Origin: Brachycybe producta
Lineage: Eukaryota > Arthropoda > Diplopoda > Playtdesmida > Andrognathidae
Assembly: GCA_036925085.1 (NCBI GenBank)
Contig: JAUPFP010000002.1
Location: 8,645,890-8,709,889 of the forward strand
Length of the DNA stretch: 64,000 nucleotides
Direction of reading: 5' to 3'
The notes under the pieces were generated by a model. It had not been told where the DNA came from. It saw only the letters and a list, made by a program, of their open reading frames with translations, and made no database searches. A program made the position numbers and the translations under genes. The number at the start of each line of letters is the position of its first letter. Within the stretch, counting starts at the first letter, position 1. Positions 61,507 through 64,000 of this stretch are shown here, in pieces.

Positions 61507-63038
61507 TTGCCCAAGGAATGCAATGCATCTAAAAGCTTCACTCTACGTCTATTAGTTCATTTGGAATTAATTTTCAAAGTTACATATCCATGCACAAGCA
61601 ATGTCATGCATAGACACTTCAATGATGTCCACTTTGAACTGGTGTCATTTTTGAACCATGCAGAGCACACAGGAATTGAAGACATTTCTGCATTCCTGAA
61701 TGTCCAAGGAATGCAATGCATCTAACAGTTCCATTCTACGAAAATTATTAACAATTCTCCAAAAATTAAATTCTTCCATCAGTACCCCCCTTGGAAGTTT
61801 TTCAAAAAACGGCCAAAAATGAAAGTAACTGGTGTAATTTTTGAAGCATGCATTGCACACTGGAATTGAAGACATCCCTAAATTCCTGATTGCCCAAGGA
61901 ATGCAATGCATCTAAAAGCTTCACTCTACGTCTATTAGTTCATTTGGAATTAATTTTCAAAGTTACATGTACATGCACAAGCAATGTCAAGCATAGACAC
62001 TTCAATGATGTCCACTTTGAACTCGTGTCATTTTTGAACCATGCAGAGCACACAGGAATTGAAGACATTTCTGCATTCCTGAATGTCCAAGGAATGCAAT
62101 GCATCTAACAGTTCCATTCTACGAAAATTATTAACAATTCTCCAAAAATTAAATTCTTCCATGAGTACCCCCCTTGGAAGTTTTTCAAAAAATGGCCAAA
62201 AATGAAAGTAACTGGTGTAATTTTTGAAGCATGCATTGCACACTGGAATTGAAGACATCCCTGCATTCCTGATTGCCCAAGGAATGCAATGCATCTAAAA
62301 GCTTCACTCTACGTCTATTAGTTCATTTGGAATTAATTTTCAAAGTTACATGTCCATGCACAAGCAATGTCAAGCATAGACACTTCAATGATGTCCACTT
62401 TGAACTGGTGTCATTTTTGAACCATGCAGAGCACACAGGAATTGAAGACATTTCTGCATTCCTGAATGTCCAAGGAATGCAATGCATCTAACAGTTCCAT
62501 TCTACGAAAATTATTAACAATTCTCCAAAAATTAAATTCTTCCATGAGTACCCCCCTTGGAAGTTTTTCAAAAAATGGCCAAAAATGAAAGTAACTGGTG
62601 TAATTTTTGAAGCATGCATTGCACACTGGAATTGAAGACATCCCTGCATTCCTGATTGCCCAAGGAATGCAATGCATCTAAAAGCTTCACTCTACGTCTA
62701 TTAGTTCATTTGGAATTAATTTTCAAAGTTACATGTCCATGCACAAGCAATGTCAAGCATAGACACTTCAATGATGTCCACTTTGAACTCGTGTCATTTT
62801 TGAACCATGCAGAGCACACAGGAATTGAAGACATTTCTGCATTCCTGAATGTCCAAGGAATGCAATGCATCTAACAGTTCCATTCTACGAAAATTATTAA
62901 CAATTCTCCAAAAATTAAATTCTTCCATGAGTACCCCCCTTGGAAGTTTTTCAAAAAACGGCCAAAAATGAAAGTAACTGGTGTAATTTTTGAAGCATGC
63001 ATTGCACACTGGAATTGAAGACATCCCTGCATTCCTGA
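61507..63038. repeat. 4-monomer form of the same module (1532 bp)
   Basis: The same variant order as 59592-61506, but with one ACATGTACATGC monomer instead of two. The next CCCTAAATTCC is at 63408, 4 x 383 bp on. This is a whole-monomer gain or loss. A third module starts at 63039 and leaves the window. Confidence 0.87.
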
Positions 63039-64000
63039 TTGCCCAAGGAATGCAATGCATCTAAAAGCTTCACTCTACGTCTATTAGTTCATTTGGAATT
63101 AATTTTCAAAGTTACATATCCATGCACAAGCAATGTCATGCATAGACACTTCAATGATGTCCACTTTGAACTGGTGTCATTTTTGAACCATGCAGAGCAC
63201 ACAGGAATTGAAGACATTTCTGCATTCCTGAATGTCCAAGGAATGCAATGCATCTAACAGTTCCATTCTACGAAAATTATTAACAATTCTCCAAAAATTA
63301 AATTCTTCCATCAGTACCCCCCTTGGAAGTTTTTCAAAAAACGGCCAAAAATGAAAGTAACTGGTGTAATTTTTGAAGCATGCATTGCACACTGGAATTG
63401 AAGACATCCCTAAATTCCTGATTGCCCAAGGAATGCAATGCATCTAAAAGCTTCACTCTACGTCTATTAGTTCATTTGGAATTAATTTTCAAAGTTACAT
63501 GTACATGCACAAGCAATGTCAAGCATAGACACTTCAATGATGTCCACTTTGAACTCGTGTCATTTTTGAACCATGCAGAGCACACAGGAATTGAAGACAT
63601 TTCTGCATTCCTGAATGTCCAAGGAATGCAATGCATCTAACAGTTCCATTCTACGAAAATTATTAACAATTCTCCAAAAATTAAATTCTTCCATGAGTAC
63701 CCCCCTTGGAAGTTTTTCAAAAAACGGCCAAAAATGAAAGTAACTGGTGTAATTTTTGAAGCATGCATTGCACACTGGAATTGAAGACATCCCTGCATTC
63801 CTGATTGCCCAAGGAATGCAATGCATCTAAAAGCTTCACTCTACGTCTATTAGTTCATTTGGAATTAATTTTCAAAGTTACATGTACATGCACAAGCAAT
63901 GTCAAGCATAGACACTTCAATGATGTCCACTTTGAACTCGTGTCATTTTTGAACCATGCAGAGCACACAGGAATTGAAGACATTTCTGCATTCCTGAATG

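Larger units (their letters stand above)
17639..64000. repeat. 383-bp dimeric satellite array (family 4), about 121 monomers
   Basis: Head-to-tail copies with a period of exactly 383 bp continue past the window end. The same base of the unit at 19022 and 63826 is 117 periods apart with a net change of -7 bp. All contributing indels can be located: -4 near 19843, +2 near 21597/21726, +2 near 22730/22785, +1 at about 26176, 31925, 36139 and 45716, -15 at 49536, +2 at 54505 and +2 at 55656. Most monomers differ from the consensus at only a few sites. Typical units hold one HindIII site (AAGCTT), a C6 run (GTACCCCCCTTGG) and CpGs that are often mutated. Short frames of 72 codons (plus) and 88 codons (minus) recur in most monomers but are overlapping, antisense and broken by indels, so they are not annotated as genes. 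No similarity to a known named satellite is claimed. Confidence 0.98.

Noticed and set aside
17639-64000. CRISPR array
   Set aside because: Regular spacing is present, but the whole 383-bp unit repeats without variable spacers, and there are no cas genes.
1-64000. Telomeric or interstitial telomeric repeats
   Set aside because: No tandem TTAGGG, TTTAGGG, TTAGG or complements are seen; isolated TTTTAGGTCC is a variant of the 23-bp unit.

Overview
The window holds no gene that I can support. From base 1 to base 64000 it is tandemly repeated DNA: four repeat families lie directly against one another with no unique sequence between them. This is typical of eukaryotic constitutive heterochromatin (pericentromeric, centromeric, subtelomeric or sex-chromosome satellite blocks). 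I see no operon structure, no rRNA or tRNA gene, no CRISPR array, no transposase or reverse transcriptase, and no telomeric TTAGGG-type array. Recurrent CpG to TpG/CpA differences between copies of the 383-bp satellite suggest a genome with CpG methylation, such as a vertebrate or plant. I cannot name the organism.

Layout. (1) 1-12250: a T-rich minisatellite with a 23-bp unit (GTGTCCATTTTT followed by GTCGCCATTTT, itself two related 12+11-bp halves). It carries many variant units and nested segmental duplications: about 2.8 kb (two copies), 504 bp, 320 bp, 321 bp and 206 bp, plus a 24-bp sub-array with 4 copies in one 2.8-kb block and 5 in the other. (2) 12251-13290: an A-rich array of ATGAAAAA / ATGGAAAAA words with an internal 360-bp-offset duplication. 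(3) 13291-17638: a nearly C-free array of GGATGAAA, GGAA and AGAA words, largely in a 4-bp register, with internal duplications. (4) 17639-64000 and past the window end: about 121 copies of a 383-bp satellite. Each monomer is a head-to-tail dimer of diverged 193-bp and 190-bp halves, and each half carries the same 9-bp-arm inverted repeat.

The 383-bp array has higher-order structure. There is a 7-monomer repeat (2681 bp) in about 2.8 copies at 33723-41215, a 3-monomer repeat (1151 bp) in two copies at 54226-56527, a 5-monomer then 4-monomer module at about 59.6-63.4 kb, and marker variants shared by monomers many kilobases apart at exact multiples of 383 bp. Phase is kept across the array: one base of the unit at 19022 and the same base at 63826 are 117 periods apart with a net change of -7 bp, and every contributing indel can be located. 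The left edge of the array is its most diverged and irregular part.

Long open frames occur in every array, the longest being 1824 codons on the minus strand at 12181-17655. They arise because the repeat units lack stop codons, not because of coding. No previously undescribed gene system is visible. The points of biological interest are the composite satellite organisation, the dimeric hairpin-bearing monomer, the nested higher-order repeats and the traces of unequal exchange.
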